Below are positions 8,485 to 17,307 of a stretch of DNA of 64,000 nt, piece after piece. Position numbers and translations under genes: made by a program. The stretch's first letter is position 1; each line of letters begins with the position of its first letter. Source of the stretch: Lysinibacillus contaminans (GTDB taxonomy: Bacteria > Bacillota > Bacilli > Bacillales_A > Planococcaceae); the NCBI RefSeq assembly GCF_001278945.1, contig NZ_LGRV01000003.1:1054001-1118000 (forward strand). The letters run 5' to 3'. Below the pieces are notes generated by a model. The model did not search any database. It was not told the DNA's origin and worked only from the letters and a program-made list of their open reading frames with translations.

Positions 8485-8606
8485 ATAAGTGATCAGGTAG
8501 CTATTTGTATGAGGAATCTCGCGAATAGCTATTTTTCTTTTGAAAGTCTGGAAGAGAAAGGGCTCATCAGTAAAAGGAGTGGTGGATTCTACGGTTATTA
8601 GGGTAA

Positions 8607-8810
8607 TCAGCGCTCCAAGGGAGTAAATCAGCACTCAAATGAAAAATTCAGCGTTCCGAGAGGGGAAATCAGCACTCAAATGAAAAATTCAGTGTTCGGA
8701 GGAGATAATTCAGCACTCAAATGGAAAATTCAGCGTTCCAAGGGAGTAATTCAGCACTCAAAAGAATATTTCAGTGTTTCCAAAGGTTATTCAGCAATTT
8801 TAGTAATATA
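8607..8810. repeat. Alternating 20/21-bp tandem repeat
   Basis: Ten units each begin with TCAG at 8607, 8628, 8648, 8669, 8689, 8710, 8730, 8751, 8771 and 8791. Two types alternate: type A, TCAGCGTTCCAAGGGAGTAA-like, and type B, TCAGCACTCAAATGAAAAA-like, so the true period is about 41 bp. Units drift toward the right end. It lies in non-coding DNA after a membrane-protein gene. Confidence 0.85.
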
Positions 8811-9193
8811 TCAGGATGGATACGGCATGTAGTTTTTTAATAATTTGAATTCCTGAATTTTTTCCATCGAAAGTTACTGTGATGAAGCAGTGAGATGGAA
8901 AATAGGATCTTAAAGGAACTTATTTAGATGCAATTCGTAGAATATAGAAATAGGAGCGTGTCAGTCTTTAATTCTCTAGTCTATTAGAAAATTATGATGC
9001 GTTACACCGCTTTTTGCAAAATCAGAGAAATTCCATCATCTGTGGAGAAGCAAATTCCCTCCAAATATCAATGTATATGTTGATATGAAAGTAATTCCAT
9101 ATTCAGTAACAGTTGAAGGGGAACAATCGGGAACTTTAGCATGTGAAGTTTTAATAAAAAACAGATAGAAAACAAAAAAGAAGGTAAAAGAAT
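8811..9193. other. Intergenic stretch with a possible coding remnant
   Basis: A frame open from 8998 to TAG at 9166-9168 has no usable start but reads like a protein tail (NINVYVDMKVIPYSVTVEGE, then SGTLACEVLIKN). A second frame just before it reads IREIPSSVEKQIP and would join it through a one-base shift. This suggests the end of a decayed extracytoplasmic protein gene, at low confidence. Nothing else is visible. Confidence 0.3.
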
Positions 9194-10009
9194 TTGGACT
9201 TACTAACAGAAAAGCTACTCATGATTTCATTATTTATTTTAATCATCCATTCCATCGAAACACTAGCTTATGCAGTGAGGTTATCTGGTGCACGGGTAAA
9301 ACTATTAGCTTCAGCCCTATCTCTATTTAATATAATGGTGATGGTATCGAGATTGGCGAATATGATGCAGCAACCCTTTACAGGAAGTTTGGTTGATACT
9401 GCACCGAAAGAAAATGCGCTAGAATTTATTGAACAACAGTATCGTATTATTATTGGTTTTGCTTCAATTGGTACACTGATAGGCATTCTTTTGTTACCGA
9501 CTTTTGTAGCCATTTTTTCACGTGCAATTATACATTTGTCGGAGGAAAGGGGTTCTATGCCAGCTTTATTGAAGAAAGGTTTGAGTCTTGAATATTTTAA
9601 ACGAGGCATTAAACATATTCATCTGCCGAGTTTTACATACTTGAAGGGCATTAGTTGGCGAGATATTCCGCTGAAATTATTTATTATTAATATAATCATT
9701 ACAGCTATTTACACGATAGGAGTGCTGTCTGCGTTATATGCTGCATTGTTGGTCCCTGAAAGAGCAATAACTGCCACTATGGCTTCGGGACTCATCAACG
9801 GTATTGCTACGATGCTATTGATCATATTTATTGATCCTAAAATTTCAATTCTTGCAGATGATGTCATAAATCAGAGAGGAAGCTATCTCGAACTTAAGCG
9901 GGCTTCAGTGATGATGATGAGTTCACGATTATTAGGGACATTGCTCGCTCAAGCTTTGTTTATTCCTGGTGCCAAATATATTGCGTGGTTTACTCAATTT
10001 ATCGCATAA
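9194..10009 (+). CDS. amj: Lipid II flippase Amj (YdaH)
   Basis: Amj is the alternative flippase that moves lipid II across the membrane when MurJ is absent or blocked. The 271-residue protein is highly hydrophobic with about six membrane segments. Family hallmarks are IHSIETLAYAVRLSGARV near the N-terminus, MVSRLANMMQQPFTGSLVD, and the closing SSRLLGTLLAQ region. It starts at TTG 9194 after AGAAGGTAAAAG. It stands alone, as in Bacillus subtilis, where it is under sigma-M control; I could not identify a sigma-M promoter here. Confidence 0.88.
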   Translation: MDLLTEKLLMISLFILIIHSIETLAYAVRLSGARVKLLASALSLFNIMVMVSRLANMMQQPFTGSLVDTAPKENALEFIEQQYRIIIGFASIGTLIGILLLPTFVAIFSRAIIHLSEERGSMPALLKKGLSLEYFKRGIKHIHLPSFTYLKGISWRDIPLKLFIINIIITAIYTIGVLSALYAALLVPERAITATMASGLINGIATMLLIIFIDPKISILADDVINQRGSYLELKRASVMMMSSRLLGTLLAQALFIPGAKYIAWFTQFIA

Positions 10010-10093
10010 GGCTTTAATGAAATTAATTACAATTATATTCTTTTGGTGTTAGGATTACGGTATAGAATTTAATGGTAATTGAGGAGGAACAAT

Positions 10094-10705
10094 ATGAACC
10101 ACTCATCATTTGAACGTCCGACAGAGCATTACGATAAACGACTGTCCCCAATCGATGAACAAATTTGTGCGCTTTTAAAACAACGCAAATATATATCGAA
10201 TAATAATCCAGGTTTTCCACCAGATGAATCAATCTCAAACTGGGCTAAAAAATATGAACTTTATGAAGACTACCTCAAAACATTATTCGGGACAATGAGA
10301 ATGGAGGAGCAACTTAAACCTCGTATTGAACCGGCTGGATTTAGAAAGCATCTACCTGTTTTAAAATCGCTTGAAATTGATGATCGCCACTATACGGTAA
10401 CCTTTATCCGCCAATATGAAAATGCTAGCGTCTTACAACTCCTTATCGATTGGGATGGTACAAATGATCCTCCAATCCATCTGGATCGTAAGTTTTCTCG
10501 CAATCATTTTGAACTTTTTTTAGGCGAACAATACGAATGTCGGCAGGAAAGTGGAGGGGGTTCAACAGGACATTATAGGTACAAATTTGTTGTTTCACCG
10601 CCGTTACCCGACGATATTTCAGGTTTAGAATTTACTTTTAAAGAGTATAGCGACGTCTATGGGGATAAACCAACAGGACTAGAGATCAGCATGCAAGTAG
10701 AATAG
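10094..10705 (+). CDS. Conserved Bacillales protein of unknown function
   Basis: I start at ATG 10094 because TTGAGGAGG lies eight bases upstream; the frame extends a few codons back into that site. The 203-residue product has a helical N-terminal part starting SPIDEQICALLKQRK, with NPGFPPDESISNWAKKY following, then a beta-rich C-terminal part (YTVTFIRQYENASVLQLLID). The N-terminal layout recalls a recurring Bacillus hypothetical family with a chorismate-mutase-like helix. It is cytosolic and its role is unknown. Confidence 0.6.
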   Translation: MNHSSFERPTEHYDKRLSPIDEQICALLKQRKYISNNNPGFPPDESISNWAKKYELYEDYLKTLFGTMRMEEQLKPRIEPAGFRKHLPVLKSLEIDDRHYTVTFIRQYENASVLQLLIDWDGTNDPPIHLDRKFSRNHFELFLGEQYECRQESGGGSTGHYRYKFVVSPPLPDDISGLEFTFKEYSDVYGDKPTGLEISMQVE

Positions 10706-11026
10706 GTTTGCTTACAAGGGTCTTAGTTGAGTGTGCAGCTAAGGTCCTGTTGAATTTTAAAAATGATGAAGAATCGGATAAATAAATGTTTGAAAGATTT
10801 CATTCAAAATTCAAATGATCAATTAAAGGGCTATTTAACCAAACTGAGTAAATAAATCTTTAGATTCGATGGCTCTATTAATTGATCAATCGTGATGCAG
10901 TTATAGTGTGTTCCTCATTATAATCAATTTATAGACCTACACTATTATTTGTTTGAGACCTACTCTATTTGCGCATAATTTGAGTATTAATCAACCCGTG
11001 AATTTGATAATCCGGAGGGAAAAGAA
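10706..11026. other. Intergenic stretch with a long-loop inverted repeat
   Basis: No gene is seen. A perfect 11-bp inverted repeat (TGATCAATTAA at 10816-10826, complement at 10878-10888) encloses 51 bases. No T-run follows, so it is not a standard terminator. Confidence 0.45.
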
Positions 11027-11377
11027 ATGAAAAAAGTGTATTTACTACTTCTGATGCTTGTTGTTCTCGCTGGATGTGGCTTGGTAAATCAAGAAGTGCA
11101 TTATGTAGCGAAAAGTAGCCATTGGAAGGCGGTTTATCATAGCAATACAGGAGATGGCTTAATGTTAATTTACCTTGATGATGGGCAAGAAGTTGGGGAT
11201 ATACAAATCAAGATTGAAGGAAAAAAAGAAGCTCTTTCCATATCGGATGCGCGAGTAAACGAAGAAGGGAAAATAATTATACAGAAAAAAGATGTAAAAA
11301 AAATATTTAATGAGGATACTACTCCCACTATTCAAATTCAATGGCAAGGGCAAGAAGAAACTTTAGTTGTCCAGTAA
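11027..11377 (+). CDS. Small lipoprotein of unknown function
   Basis: The 116-residue protein begins MKKVYLLLLMLVVLAGCG, a clear type II signal with lipobox LAGC, so Cys17 should be lipidated. The mature part is a short beta-rich domain (SSHWKAVYHSNTGDG, then DIQIKIEGKKEAL), ending IQIQWQGQEETLVVQ. The start is ATG with CCGGAGGG upstream. It is a monocistronic-looking surface lipoprotein with no named family. Confidence 0.7.
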   Translation: MKKVYLLLLMLVVLAGCGLVNQEVHYVAKSSHWKAVYHSNTGDGLMLIYLDDGQEVGDIQIKIEGKKEALSISDARVNEEGKIIIQKKDVKKIFNEDTTPTIQIQWQGQEETLVVQ

Positions 11378-11542
11378 GGCGTGAATTTTGCGGCTCTACA
11401 TAATGGGGGTTTGGTACACTCCATGAGGGTGTACTTAACGATAATTTCACTGATCGGGTTCAGATAAATCAATTGTAATAAAAGTTGAGAATATTTGTAA
11501 TAAATGGCATTATTAAATTATGTATGTTGGTTAATTATTGAT

Positions 11543-11575
11543 GACGTTAGTTGAAATTTGACTAACGTCTTTCTT
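11543..11575 (+). terminator. Likely terminator
   Basis: The arms GACGTTAGT (11543-11551) and ACTAACGTC (11561-11569) form a perfect 9-bp stem followed by TTTCTTT. It probably ends the small lipoprotein transcript. Confidence 0.55.
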
Positions 11576-11624
11576 TAAATTAAAGAACGAATGCATAACA
11601 CAAAGAGAAGTGGAGGGAGGCATA

Positions 11625-12557
11625 TTGTTAAAGATAAAGCTTAGCGCAATGAGTTTTTTACTTGTTTTATGTTCGTTATTAATATTTGGTTGTGTTGAAG
11701 AAGAGCAAGTCGATTGGACGCAAACGCCTACATTTACTCATGAGGGAATACAGTTGTATGGGACGGAAGGGGCGTTTGGCATAGTAAGAGTGAATGGACA
11801 TGAAAATGAACCGGATTTTCCGGCAGGCCAAGGACGACTATACGATGTGTATTTTTTAGACAGGAAGCAAGATACGCAAGAAAATGACGGAAAAAAATAT
11901 AAAATGACCGCCATTCATCAAGATACAAAAGAGACAATTAAACTCTACGAATGGGATATCTGGAGTAACAAAAGTGGAGCAAAGTTTGGCTTTGATAAAG
12001 AAGGTCTTTGGGAAATTACTGTTACAATTAATGATGCTCCTGTTACAAACTTCGTTGTTCAAGCTGAAGAATTCAATCCGGAAATTCCTAACATAGATAG
12101 GCAATACGATTTTTCGTACCTTGAAGATTTGCCAAATGATAAGTTGGAAAAATATCATGAATTTTTAAACAATGGAGATACAAAAAGTTTGAAAGATTTT
12201 ACACCAGAGGAAATAGTGTTAATTCATATGAATTTAGTGTTTGAACATAACACTAGCAAACTATACGCCTTAACCTACGATGGTGGCAAGCTTCCACCCT
12301 TTGAACAATTCAATACCGAATATAACCAATACTTATCTGCTGATTTTATACAAGATTATTTGATGTTTAGATACTATGATTCGATTTCCGTTAATCTGAA
12401 AGAAAGTACTCAAGATTTAAAGATTGTACAATTAGAAATTATATTCGGAAGTAATACGTATGGAATAACTTTTGCTTTAAAGCAAGAAAATGGGATTTGG
12501 AAGATTGATGTGTATCATTTAGTTGAAGTGTTAAAGAGGGGTCATTCAAAGGAGTGA
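11625..12557 (+). CDS. Two-domain lipoprotein of unknown function
   Basis: I start at TTG 11625, after GTGGAGGGAGG, rather than at the GTG inside that site. The 310-residue product has a signal peptide ending in the lipobox IFGC. A beta-sandwich-like domain follows (TFTHEGIQLYGTEGAFGIV, later KEGLWEITVTINDAPVTNFVV), then a helical C-terminal part (LEKYHEFLNNGDTKSLKDFT) ending in a cystatin/NTF2-like strand pair (ITFALKQENGIWKIDVYHL). The first domain resembles DUF4871-type Bacillus lipoproteins. Its end overlaps the ribosome site of the next gene, so the two are likely coupled. Confidence 0.65.
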   Translation: MLKIKLSAMSFLLVLCSLLIFGCVEEEQVDWTQTPTFTHEGIQLYGTEGAFGIVRVNGHENEPDFPAGQGRLYDVYFLDRKQDTQENDGKKYKMTAIHQDTKETIKLYEWDIWSNKSGAKFGFDKEGLWEITVTINDAPVTNFVVQAEEFNPEIPNIDRQYDFSYLEDLPNDKLEKYHEFLNNGDTKSLKDFTPEEIVLIHMNLVFEHNTSKLYALTYDGGKLPPFEQFNTEYNQYLSADFIQDYLMFRYYDSISVNLKESTQDLKIVQLEIIFGSNTYGITFALKQENGIWKIDVYHLVEVLKRGHSKE

Positions 12558-12565
12558 ATTTTACA

Positions 12566-13033
12566 ATGCAACTTAAATTTTACGAATATTCATATAATCA
12601 TTTGGTAGAACAATATCAGATTATGGAAGAACAGCTTCGTTATACGTATTCACCTAAAGATAGTATCGTATTAGTGAATAAAGATGCGGATCGACATGCT
12701 ATCTTAGCATTGGAGAATGAAATGCTCGTTAGCTTTTTTGTGTTACACCAAAGGGAAGGGGTTAAACCGTATTCCTCAAATAATCAAGCCATTTTAATTC
12801 GTTCCTTCTCAACTGATTTTTATCATCAGGGTAAAGGATACGTTAAAAAGGCACTACAATTATTACCTGCCTTCGTGCAAATGCATTTTACAGATATAAA
12901 TGAACTCGTTTTAGCAGTAAATATTCAAAATACAGCAGCTCAAGCTTTATATAAAACATGTGGCTTCATCGATGAGGGCGTTCGTTCGATGGGGAATAAG
13001 GGTGAATTAATTATAATGAGTGCGAATTTGTAA
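12566..13033 (+). CDS. GNAT-family N-acetyltransferase
   Basis: This 155-residue acetyltransferase shows the GNAT core: a QGKGYVKKALQLL acetyl-CoA loop near residues 87-99, LAVNIQNTAAQALYKTCGF near the C-terminus, and a closing strand. I start at ATG 12566; an upstream in-frame GTG at 12554 overlaps the stop of the lipoprotein gene and its ribosome site AAAGGAG. The acceptor substrate is unknown. It probably shares a transcript with the lipoprotein upstream. Confidence 0.75.
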   Translation: MQLKFYEYSYNHLVEQYQIMEEQLRYTYSPKDSIVLVNKDADRHAILALENEMLVSFFVLHQREGVKPYSSNNQAILIRSFSTDFYHQGKGYVKKALQLLPAFVQMHFTDINELVLAVNIQNTAAQALYKTCGFIDEGVRSMGNKGELIIMSANL

Positions 13034-13236
13034 TGTAATAAAGAAGTGCAAAATTATATATATGCATATATTCAAGAAGCGGTTTTAGCAAATAGATGAG
13101 CTGTTGGGCATGATTTTGTAACAGTAAGGAGCATGTATGATTAGCTGAAGCAGCTGGGATTTTTGCATTATCAATAATTGTGGCCGTTTGTTTTAGTTGC
13201 AACCAATCATTAAAAAAGAAGTATATCATATTGTGA

Positions 13237-13422
13237 ATGAATACGATCATATTAATTGCACCATTATTGCCGTGGTTAGCAGGTACTCCTTTTGCGGTTC
13301 GCGTTGGATATGGATTGGCAGGAATAAGAAAAATGGTTTGTAGATTTGTGATATTCTTGGTGATTTTCCTAGTTCTTCTTTTCCAATGTGTTATTAAAAA
13401 GGAGAAAAATGAATCTAACTAG
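13237..13422 (+). CDS. Possible small membrane protein
   Basis: A 61-codon frame begins at ATG 13237 and carries two hydrophobic stretches, the second being RFVIFLVIFLVLLFQ near the end, plus a lysine-rich tail. The ribosome site is weak (AAAAAAGAAG lies too far upstream). Just before it, 13155-13236 holds an open frame without a start reading LAEAAGIFALSIIVAVCFSC, so the area may hold remnants of one decayed gene. I am unsure that it is expressed. Confidence 0.25.
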   Translation: MNTIILIAPLLPWLAGTPFAVRVGYGLAGIRKMVCRFVIFLVIFLVLLFQCVIKKEKNESN

Positions 13423-13546
13423 TAATGAGTTGCTAAGACACATCAAAACAGGAATAGATAGAACCAAATAGGCCTGTCCTATTTCTAAAGCAAGAACAGA
13501 GCCTATTTTACATAGTTTAAATGATCATTATTGTTTAAAATAGTCC

Positions 13547-13822
13547 TTAAAAAAGTGGATTATTCTTGATTTCTTCCTCAATCGCTGTAACAAGGCTTTC
13601 TGCATCTTCTGCAGTTACAACTTCTCCATTAACCACAGCAAATAATTGTTCGACACAGAGCTCGCAGTTTGATGTGCATCCGAACTCTTCTACATCGATA
13701 TCTGTTCTGTTCAACATTTCGTCATAGGCATCGGCAGAGCCTTGTGCCATATTTGAGACGCAAAATTCAATCTGACACTTCAGCGGTGCCTGTTCCTTCT
13801 TTTTGAAAAATCCAAAAGCCAT
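13547..13822 (-). CDS. DUF1450 (YuzB-like) protein
   Basis: The 91-residue protein fits the DUF1450 family of small cysteine-containing Bacillales proteins. Conserved cysteines lie in KCQIEFCVSN (two) and FGCTSNCELC (three), a pattern that could bind a metal or iron-sulfur cluster. It has a short FFKKKEQ extension at the N-terminus compared with Bacillus subtilis YuzB. The start is ATG with a GGGGGAT site. Function is unknown. It is monocistronic. Confidence 0.82.
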   Translation of the reverse strand: MAFGFFKKKEQAPLKCQIEFCVSNMAQGSADAYDEMLNRTDIDVEEFGCTSNCELCVEQLFAVVNGEVVTAEDAESLVTAIEEEIKNNPLF

Positions 13823-14183
13823 TTGTTATCCCCCTATGTATATGCAAGCAAACTATGAGATTTCTTTTAAAAAATTTTGCGATATTTCATGATACTAAAC
13901 ATACTTCGAGGTTAGTGCCGTTAATTTGATACCTAACCAATCTGTCTCGATGAAGAATCTTATCTAGTTGCAAATATAAGTGTTTTATAGAAAATATGCA
14001 AGTGAACTCTTCCTGATTGCATGGCCTATTCACAATGAAAAATTAAAAATAAATAGACGCATGATTGAAATTTGGATAGTGTTTAAATCGTAGTTCACCA
14101 TCTTTTCAAGCTTAGGCTTAGTTGGTTAGATTTGGTGCTAGTAAGGACTTTTCGCAAATATTACATAAATTTGAGGTGTACAT
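13823..14183. other. Intergenic stretch
   Basis: I see no gene, clear repeat or strong hairpin in these 360 bases between the divergent DUF1450 and HXXEE genes. It must carry both promoters, which I could not place. Confidence 0.4.
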
Positions 14184-14684
14184 ATGCTGCAATCAACACT
14201 ATCAAGGTTAATCTTATTCTTTCCACTCATTTTTTTGATACATGATTTAGAGGAAATAGTAACAATTGAACAGATTCAGCTCCCTATACGACTACCATTT
14301 ACCATTTCGGCTTTGGAGTTCACAATTGCATTCGTCTTTCTATGGATGATCGTAGCTGTAGGTTGTTTATATGCAGCGAACGGAAGAAGATTTCTAGGGA
14401 TCAAACCGCTACCTTTCTTCTCTTTTCTGGTAGCGGGAGTGTTCTTAGCTAATGGCATTGGGCATGTCCTGCAAGCCATAGTATTTCAAAAGTATGTGGC
14501 AGGTGTCATAACAGCCATTTTCCTATTGATTCCTTATTGTATACTAGCCGTCAAAAAGCTCTACAACAAAAAGGTTCTTACAATGAAACAAATAGCCGTG
14601 TATCTACTACTTGGCTTCATAGTACAAACGCCATCTGCATTACTTGCGTTACTTGTAGGGAAAAGTGTAGTTACGTTACTTTAG
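14184..14684 (+). CDS. HXXEE-domain membrane protein
   Basis: The 166-residue integral membrane protein carries the HXXEE signature in the first helix (FLIHDLEEIV, His20 with Glu23/Glu24) and the second family motif ANGIGHVLQA near residues 93-102, in about five membrane segments. The acidic and histidine residues inside the membrane suggest a metal site, but the family has no proven function. The start is ATG after GAGGTGTAC. It has no partner in the same operon. Confidence 0.8.
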   Translation: MLQSTLSRLILFFPLIFLIHDLEEIVTIEQIQLPIRLPFTISALEFTIAFVFLWMIVAVGCLYAANGRRFLGIKPLPFFSFLVAGVFLANGIGHVLQAIVFQKYVAGVITAIFLLIPYCILAVKKLYNKKVLTMKQIAVYLLLGFIVQTPSALLALLVGKSVVTLL

Positions 14685-14850
14685 TAGGGTAAGTGTATGG
14701 CAATGGCATAGATTCGCCATACATTTGTAACAATTTTGAAAAATAAGAATATTTGTCGATGTAAAGTGGCACTTCTTTTGTTATTCAACGTTCTGTTTAT
14801 GAAGACTATTTTACAGGTTCTTCTAAAAAAAGACGTTGGAGGAAATCAAA

Positions 14851-16020
14851 TTGAGTACAGAAAAGTTATTAAGTTTAAGTAGTAATTCATTATTTATTGC
14901 ATTTGTTTTGTTATTACTCGCTATTTTGCCACTGGGACTTGCGGTAAAGTCGAAGGGGAAAATGTTTGAGCGAGTAGGGCTTGTACTTACAGGCTTTGCT
15001 TTTGTACTACAATTAAACTATTTCATCTTAAGGTGGATGGCTGTTGAACATGCACCAGTTAGCAATATGTATGAGTTTATGACGTTTTTCGGCATTATGT
15101 TGATTGGTAGTTTCCTAATTATTCATTATTTGTACAGGCAAATTGTCGTAGGCTTGTTTGTACTTCCTATTTCGTTGATCATTATTGGCTACGGTAGTGT
15201 TTTCACACGAGAAGTATCACCACTTGTTCCGTCACTGCAAAGTAATTGGCTGACAATACACGTTATTACCGTTGCATTTTCAAGTGCGATTTTGTCGATT
15301 TCATTTGCTACAGGGATTATTTATTTACTTCGAACGTTAGATGTACATAAGAAAACAATCAGCACACGTGCGTTGGAATTTGTCATGTACTGTTTAATTG
15401 TAACAATTGGTTTTATCGGTGCATCTACTGTGTTCAATCTTACGACGGAAGAAGTAAGTGTTCAATTTGAAAATGCACAAGGAGAAGTAGAGAAAGCTAC
15501 CTATACAATGATGCCGCTCATTGTGAATAAGGGGGCAGTAACAGCTAGTGAGGAATCTGTAGGTGTTCTAGAAATACCAAATTCTATTGATGCAAAAAAA
15601 TTCAATACGATTGTTTGGGCATTTATCGTAGGATCTGCATTGTATTGTGTCATTCGATTACTAACTAGAAAGAAAGTCATTGTCTTATTAAAGCCTTTGA
15701 CAAACCGAGTGAATGCACCTTTAATGGATGAAATTTCATACAGAGCTGTGGTTATTGGCTTTCCTCTATTTGCATTAGGCGGGTTGCTTTTTGCTATGAT
15801 TTGGGCGCAAATTGCTTGGAGCAGGTTTTGGGGTTGGGACCCGAAAGAAGTGTGGGCACTCATCACATTTTTATTTTATGCTGCATTCCTTCATTTCCGA
15901 CTTTCCAAGGGCTGGGAAGGGGAGAGAACGGCTTGGCTTGCCATTATTGGATTCGGTATCATTGTCTTTAATCAAGTTTTTGTGAATTTAGTGATAGCAG
16001 GATTACATTCTTATGCATAG
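14851..16020 (+). CDS. CcsA/ResC-type cytochrome c biogenesis protein
   Basis: This 389-residue, roughly eight-helix protein is of the CcsA/ResC type that handles haem for system II cytochrome c maturation. The tryptophan-rich haem motif WGWDPKEVWALI is clear, and conserved histidines occur in TIHVITVAF and AAFLHFR. I start at TTG 14851, eight bases after TTGGAGG. ResB is not adjacent, which is unusual for resBC, so this may be a stand-alone second copy. A 60-80 residue outside loop sits mid-protein (VSVQFENAQGEVEKATYTMM). The next gene is a small membrane protein that may be cotranscribed. Confidence 0.85.
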   Translation: MSTEKLLSLSSNSLFIAFVLLLLAILPLGLAVKSKGKMFERVGLVLTGFAFVLQLNYFILRWMAVEHAPVSNMYEFMTFFGIMLIGSFLIIHYLYRQIVVGLFVLPISLIIIGYGSVFTREVSPLVPSLQSNWLTIHVITVAFSSAILSISFATGIIYLLRTLDVHKKTISTRALEFVMYCLIVTIGFIGASTVFNLTTEEVSVQFENAQGEVEKATYTMMPLIVNKGAVTASEESVGVLEIPNSIDAKKFNTIVWAFIVGSALYCVIRLLTRKKVIVLLKPLTNRVNAPLMDEISYRAVVIGFPLFALGGLLFAMIWAQIAWSRFWGWDPKEVWALITFLFYAAFLHFRLSKGWEGERTAWLAIIGFGIIVFNQVFVNLVIAGLHSYA

Positions 16021-16055
16021 TTGTAGGAAGTAGTTTTATGTAAAAGTAGGGGTGA

Positions 16056-16493
16056 ATGCTCATTAAGTATTTGTTAAAGCTAAATGTTGTAAGTGCTTTG
16101 TACGGGTTTATGCTTTTTGTTTCGATTGAGCTCCAGTTGAATTATTACCGAATAATGCGGCTTTCCGGCTGGGAAGGCAAGCAGTTAGAAATAGTGCTGC
16201 TAGGTGTGCATACGATTGGATTTTTTGGCGCCAGCATTTTACTGTACAGGTTGACTTGTAAATGGTTAGCAAAGAAGTGGTCTAGCTATTGGACGCTACT
16301 TCTTTGGCTACCGTATACCGTATTATTGATCAAGATTTTTGCTGATATATTCCCGATGATGGATCGGGGCGATCGACCTGCGCCTGTACAAGGACTTATC
16401 ATCTTGGTGCAACTCATTAGCTATCCTTTTTATATTGGGCTTGTGAATTTTTTAGGCCAACAACGAAGTGTTGAAGTAGTTGAGGATAAGTAA
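16056..16493 (+). CDS. Four-helix membrane protein of unknown function
   Basis: The 145-residue protein has four hydrophobic segments (about 9-27, 46-64, 77-97 and 110-132). It starts at ATG 16056 with AGTAGGGGTGA upstream, 35 bases after the CcsA-like gene, so cotranscription is likely. No motif identifies its role. A function linked to the haem-handling protein is inference from position only. Confidence 0.6.
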   Translation: MLIKYLLKLNVVSALYGFMLFVSIELQLNYYRIMRLSGWEGKQLEIVLLGVHTIGFFGASILLYRLTCKWLAKKWSSYWTLLLWLPYTVLLIKIFADIFPMMDRGDRPAPVQGLIILVQLISYPFYIGLVNFLGQQRSVEVVEDK

Positions 16494-16699
16494 TATGCGT
16501 ATGCATGTGGAAAAAGGATATTGGTCTAATGATTTCGGCAACGGTAATTTAGCGTATAAATTATAGCTTGTGAAATAACGAATTAACCTAGAAGTGCACT
16601 CATTTTTGGTATTGTTTTATAAATATATAAATTATTGGTTCGTCATCAAAAGTCGGGGATGACATTTAATTAAAGAGCGTATTGATTTTAGATTGCTTA
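16494..16699. other. Intergenic stretch
   Basis: No gene is seen here. It leads into the palindromic repeat at 16700-16758; the remaining bases to 16840 also hold no gene. Confidence 0.4.
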
Positions 16700-16758
16700 T
16701 TGATTGAAGTGGAGACTGGACGCCCCCTGGAAAGCGCCCAGTCGAAACGGAAATCAAC
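16700..16758 (+). repeat. Short copy of a palindromic intergenic repeat
   Basis: The segment starts TTGATTGAAGTGGAG and ends GAAACGGAAATCAA, with CTGGAAAGCGCCCAGTC in between. From memory, these ends match a widespread Bacillales intergenic repeat (TTGATTGnAGTGGAG ... GCGGAAAGCGnCCnC ... AACGGAAATCAA) whose GC-rich centre is missing here. TTGATT and AATCAA are inverted ends. Confidence 0.5.
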
Positions 16759-16840
16759 CCCAAGTTATGGTAATGAGCCAAATTACTATTATTCAAATGT
16801 CGGATAGGATTTAATAATGTGAAGGTAGTATTGCGTAAAT

Positions 16841-17158
16841 TTGTTCAAGGAGGGGATTTATGTTGTATCTGAATCACTAGGGCTATTATTAGTGTTTATT
16901 ATGGCACTATCTATATTTTTTGGATTAAATTACTTTGGGATTAAGTATACACGACAATCAAAGAGAAAGAGGTTATGGGCAGGAATTATTTCTATTTTAA
17001 TTTCACCTATTATTTTTTTAGGGTCGCTTGGATTTACTTTATTATTTGATGAAGGGGGATTTGGTGCAGGATTTATCGCTGTTTTACTTACAAGTGGCTT
17101 CGTTTTAAATTCTATAATCATTATGTTCTCTGCATTTTTTATGCCTTCAAAGTCGTAG
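16841..17158 (+). CDS. Small membrane protein with uncertain start
   Basis: The frame encodes about 105 residues with three hydrophobic segments (SLGLLLVFIMALSIFFGL; AGIISILISPIIFLGSL; the C-terminal VLLTSGFVLNSIIIMFSAF). The best ribosome site, AAGGAGGGG at 16847-16855, points to ATG 16860, but that ATG is in another frame and stops after six codons. In the main frame only a TTG at 16841, upstream of that site, or non-standard codons are available. So a small frameshift near the start is possible and the gene may be broken. Confidence 0.4.
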   Translation: MFKEGIYVVSESLGLLLVFIMALSIFFGLNYFGIKYTRQSKRKRLWAGIISILISPIIFLGSLGFTLLFDEGGFGAGFIAVLLTSGFVLNSIIIMFSAFFMPSKS

Positions 17159-17307
17159 TGCATCAACTCATAATATCGAAAGTACAGGATATGAATTATG
17201 CGTATAAGCAACAATCTTTGAAATAGTTTTAAAAACATTAGGTTGTAATGTGCCGGTAAATGGGTTATTTTATTTTCAAGATTAACGTATGTTGCAACAT
17301 TTTATTG
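17159..17307. other. Intergenic stretch before repeat
   Basis: No gene is seen. The whole 17159-17530 gap is accounted for by this stretch and the repeat element that follows. Confidence 0.4.

Noticed and set aside
8607..8810. A CRISPR array
   Set aside because: Units abut each other and alternate between two related sequences; there are no unique spacers and no cas genes.
13011..13250. A 79-codon leftward gene
   Set aside because: Composition is random-like and it overlaps the end of the GNAT gene; no ribosome site.
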